Assembly (NCBI GenBank): GCA_015680685.1
Contig: MNCI01026985.1
Coordinates: 142,827-187,158 of the forward strand
From: Gnetum montanum
Taxonomy: Eukaryota > Streptophyta > Gnetopsida > Gnetales > Gnetaceae
Length of the DNA: 44,332 nucleotides
Direction of reading: 5' to 3'
Of this stretch, positions 41,091 to 44,332 are shown in pieces (the first letter of the stretch is position 1; every line of letters begins with the position of its first letter). The translations under genes and the position numbers were made by a program. The notes beneath the pieces are model-generated. The model ran no database searches. It saw only the letters and a program-made list of their open reading frames with translations, and was not told the origin of the DNA.

Positions 41091-41985
41091 TGATGAAGTG
41101 TCATTAAGTCATGCGTCGACTGGGACACATATACAAGGCTGCGTATATGCAGCCGTGTTGATGCGGGCCCGTTGACATGGCCCCGTTTATGCAGCCGCCT
41201 ATCTCGGCCTATAAATAAGAGGGCCTTCTGGCTCATTGAGGCATCTTTCAGTTAGTTGTAGCGAAGCTCTTGTAGGTTTTTTCAGTAGGAGATAGAATAT
41301 TTTCCAAGTGCCTGCAGCAGGTGTAAGAAAAGTGATCAGCTCTTTATTTGAGTGTTGATGTATCTAAGCCCATTAGCGTGATGGAAATAAAGACGAACTA
41401 TTCAAGCATTCCTTGCAGCATTTGGACTTAGCTATTTTATGCATTCAATAGTTTAAGATATTTACGCTTTGTTAGTTACATTTTAATTACTTAAGTTTTT
41501 TTTATTATTATTTTAATCACTATTGTTCATTCGTAGTTCGTAAAGGCCATAAGTACAACCATCTTGAACGTAAATCGAACACTTGGTAAACCTAGTGACA
41601 CTTAACGTCTAGTAACCTAGAAGTGTTAGAAGATGCTCAAAACGTGCTCGGAAGATGGGACCGGATACTTATGCTAGGAATAGTTAGAATAGAAGTTAGG
41701 ATAATTATAGATTAGATAATAGTTTATTCATTGCTTTCCATACCTTAAATTAGCCGCCAAAAGATATGCAAAAAGATATAAAAATCATTAGCCTTAATTT
41801 CACTTAACCATCGTAAATGGAACATCACAAGTGAGATTAGAAAGACAATAACCATTCTAACCCAAGGTTTCATTGGTTAGAGTCTGGTGTATGTTAAGTG
41901 CTTACAGTCTACGGGATTTGACCGGGTCACGTGTGAACGCCCGTGATTCGTATGGTTGGGCATAGGGGTACCTAGCCGCTCATCA
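41091..41985 (+). repeat. Element B 3' LTR
   Basis: 895 bp, TGATGAAG to CTCATCA, uninterrupted; TATA-like box near 41208-41222. It serves as reference for the split 5' LTR. GGTCACGTGTGAACGCCC (from about 41924) is the uninterrupted form of the site that D used in the 5' LTR. Confidence 0.9.
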
Positions 41986-41990
41986 ATGCT
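41986..41990 (+). repeat. Target-site duplication of element B, right copy
   Basis: ATGCT, identical to 7784-7788. GCT then continues element A's gag as GCT-GAT-CCA-CAA. Confidence 0.9.
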
Positions 41991-43383
41991 GATCCACAAA
42001 ATCATCTCCAAGCCTTCCAAGATGCATGTGCCTTGTAGACTATTGAAAATGACTGGAAAAAGCTAAAATTATTTTCAAGGACACTCATAGAGGAAGCAAA
42101 AAATTGGTATCAATCCTTAAAACTAGAATCAATTAGGTGGTGGAGTATGATGTTGGAATTATTCAATGATAAATATCAAATGTACTCCTAAGTATCCAAT
42201 CTAAGAAAAAAAATTCAAGGGTTGAAACAAGGGAATCATGAGCCATTGGATTTTGCTATTGGCTGATACTACTCTCTGTTGCATAGGTGTCCCAGCCATG
42301 GATACTCTCAACTTGATTAGCTTTTCCATATCATAGACAAGTTACTGTCTGAAACTAGGAAAACTCTTGGCATCTATGCCCAAGGGAGATTGACAGATTT
42401 AAGCACCCGTTGAATTCAAAAATTAATTGAGCAGGTAGCCAAGGAGGAGGGAGAACTGAGAAAATGTAAAAGTGCAGAAGAATACAATATGGATCCTTCT
42501 ATTCAGAAAAAGGAGGTTTGATTTTGTGACAGTAAGGATGAATTTTCCAGAGATGAGGTGGTTAATCAAAAAACCTTGCCATTCCAAAAATTGCAATTAG
42601 AAATCATAGATAAGGTTGATCAATTATGGGACTCCATAGACAATAAGTTTCAAGCTATCTTAAGAATTTTTGAAGAGTCCAAGGAGCAAAGTGGTGAACG
42701 TGAGTGCCAAAGACGTAAGAAAGCTAAACGTGCCATATCTAAGGGTAAAGGTAAAATGGCTGTGGATAGCAATTCAGATGATGATGGTGGGTGTGACGTT
42801 TGCCAATACGAACATCCTAAGGGATGTTGTCTAGTTGTATTACAATCGCAATAATCTGGGGTGTATCCCTTACATCCATGACTTGCAAAAAGGCAAATGC
42901 ACAAAATATTGCCTTATCCACAAGCAATACTATCTAAGTGGAACTCCTCCACAACCTTATGAATTGTACCAATAGTGGTAGCAACCACAATCATGGGCAT
43001 TGCCACCTCCAAGATAGCAATACCCTTATTCGCAACCAGATCCCTATGTTCAACAACCTTCATCTCCAATGAACTCCTCTGGTCATGTTGCTACTTACCA
43101 ATCTCACCACTACCCTCATGAAACATACCAATTGCCTTATCCAAGGAGGTATGCCACCTACTACCCTCATGCATCTATTATTCTTGCACCTAATCCTCCA
43201 CCTCCTGCACAACTACCACTTGCATCACCCATGCAAGGTGAATTGCTTGTACAACCATGACAAAGGAATGCTACAATGGCAGTTAATCTACAATTGATTA
43301 ATCCATCAAGTGGGTTGAAACCACAAACAAAGAAAAGATCTTTCTTCTGACCTTGCAGTCCACCAAAGCCCTCGGACACATCG
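41986..43383 (+). pseudogene. Element A gag, 3' part
   Basis: Continues from 7788: ADPQNHLQAFQDAC, NWYQSLKLESIRWW, LELFNDKYQMYS, then KVDQLWDSIDNKFQ in a 98-codon open frame (42558-42854) with the CQYEHPKGC box. A Pro/Gln/Tyr-rich stretch full of stops and frame changes (42870-43380) leads to protease. Order and spacing match B and C. Confidence 0.78.
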
Positions 43384-44037
43384 ATGGTTAGTAACCCTAC
43401 TCCTCCAACTTTCTTTGTTTCCTCTTTATCTGAGTCCCCTTCAAACCAAAATCCTTCTCAAATCCATACTATAATGCTGACACATGTTGTATCTAATTGG
43501 ATTCGAGCTAGTAACCTACCTAGAAAATTAGCTAATCCCGAGAGTCCCCTAGTTTACTTACAAACTGTTGGGAATGAGCCTTGTAAAGTTCTTCTTAACT
43601 TTGGTTTTGGTGTTAATTTGATCTCACATAAGATGTACATAATGTGGAACCTTTCTCCCTTGAAGAAGAGCAACATTCGACTGGAACTGGTAGACCAGTC
43701 CATCATTGTTCCATTGGGACTAGTTGAGGATATTGTTACCACCATTTGTGGGTGGTCATATCCCGTTGGTTTCCTAGTAATCAAAGTGAAGAACTACAAG
43801 GGGGACTTTTCAATTATTATGGAAAAGGCGTGGCTAAGTACTGTTGATGCAAAAATGGGCATTAGAGATCTTTCCTTGGAGATATCAAAAGAAAATGAAT
43901 TTGGAAAGATCGAGAAGAAGAGAGTTCCATGTATTGCGTACAGCGATTTAGGGTGCCATTATGTGCAGAAGTTATGGTCAGTAAAGCACACATCTATCTC
44001 TGCATGTAAGCAGTGTGCACCAGAAGTTGATATCTAG
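43384..44037 (+). pseudogene. Element A aspartic protease region
   Basis: 217 codons open. IMLTHVVSNWIRASNLPRKL, then LLNFGFGVNLIS in place of LLDSGSxxNLIS: the catalytic Asp is Asn and the next Ser is Phe. The flap-side SIIVPLGLVEDIV segment is intact, IIMEKAWLST replaces IIMGRAWLS. CKQCAPEVDI then a TAG stop at 44035. Being open does not mean active: both active-site residues are altered. Confidence 0.74.
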
Positions 44038-44332
44038 AGATGTGTATACACAGCAACCACAAACCAAAAGGGCACCCGGTGGCTGACAACTGATGCTAGC
44101 AGCAGCATATTATGCATGGAACCTATTGAGGGCCTAATGTACGAATATGTTGCAAGTATGGATGAACTTGAGCAAGTTCATCACCAACTCTTTGAAGGAG
44201 AAAATGATGATGTCAATTGGGATGAGCTAGAAATTATTCACAATTTTAAACAAGAGGCCCTTGAATTGAAGACACTACTGGTTGGAATGGAGTATGTATT
44301 TTTGAAAAATGGGAGAGTAGTTATTATTAATG
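44038..44332 (+). pseudogene. Element A protease-RT linker and start of RT (cut by the window)
   Basis: Same frame after the stop: WLTTDASS, an Asp/Glu-rich spacer, then KQEALELKTLL and EYVFLKNGRVVIIN, matching B at 33130-33215. The RT core should follow beyond the window. Confidence 0.72.

Larger units (their letters stand above)
7789..41985 (+). mobile_element. Element B: Athila-like LTR retrotransposon with an additional ORF, carrying element D in its 5' LTR
   Basis: LTRs start TGATGAAG and end CTCATCA (5' copy 7789-8622 plus 29814-29870; 3' copy 41091-41985, 895 bp). Internal order on the plus strand: tRNA-Asp PBS, gag, protease, RT, RNase H, integrase, a long 3' region, an additional ORF and a polypurine tract. 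Identical ATGCT duplications flank it. RT has FMDD with the downstream DFSTYG, typical of the Athila lineage. Without D (21.2 kb) B is about 13 kb. All frames are broken, so it is not autonomous now. LTR divergence by eye is several percent. Confidence 0.88.

Overview
The window is plant nuclear DNA made almost entirely of nested, decayed Ty3/gypsy LTR retrotransposons. Support for a land plant: primer-binding sites complementary to a tRNA-Asp 3' end, the gag-pol domain order, Athila-type reverse transcriptase (FMDD), a Tat-type extra RNase H, and short GT-AG introns. I found no intact host gene, rRNA, tRNA or CRISPR. I cannot name the species. Nearly every coding frame carries stops and frameshifts.

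Layout, oldest to youngest. Element A (+, Athila-like) is the outer host: end of its 5' LTR 6284-6678, PBS at 6680, gag from 6836. Element C (-, same superfamily) sits in A's LTR and occupies 1-6283; it has gag and protease but no reverse transcriptase or integrase. Element B (+, Athila-like, 7789-41985) is inserted in A's gag with a 5-bp target duplication (ATGCT at 7784-7788 and 41986-41990). Removing B restores A's gag frame, and A resumes at 41986 and runs to the window end in early pol. Element D (+, Tat-like, 8623-29813) is inserted in B's 5' LTR.

Element B encodes gag, protease, RT-RNase H and integrase (30038-36010). A long 3' region follows, with a second TATA-like site and three polypurine-like tracts. 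An additional ORF (38012-40840) predicts a domain like those of plant-transposon accessory proteins, then a long coiled coil and a Pro-rich tail.

Element D is the most interesting. Its 1.7-kb LTRs carry TAGCGTAGC hairpins. A tandem-repeat leader precedes gag (11168) and protease (to 14913). RT, RNase H, a second RNase H and integrase lie at 23339-26820. Between protease and RT is an 8.4-kb segment bounded by a direct repeat, CAGGTCAAG, that can be read as an intron or as an insertion. On the opposite strand inside it is a seven-exon gene (22461 down to 15487) with its own TATA-like box. The reading phase matches across all six proposed introns, provided one 1-base deletion in exon 4 of the copy used is allowed for. 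The predicted product is about 1,130 residues: an N-terminal NIF/FCP1-like (HAD phosphatase-like) domain lacking catalytic aspartates, a plant-transposon-protein-like region, a coiled-coil region and an acidic tail. This copy is a pseudogene with about 20 in-frame stops, most explainable as C-to-T changes of CAG, CGA or CAA. A 664-base assembly gap splits it, and 1.9 kb is repeated on either side, probably two unmerged overlapping contig ends.

Arrays of a short motif ending in TAAACTAGCA flank the antisense gene on both sides and recur after integrase. This suggests the antisense module moved within the element by recombination between arrays.
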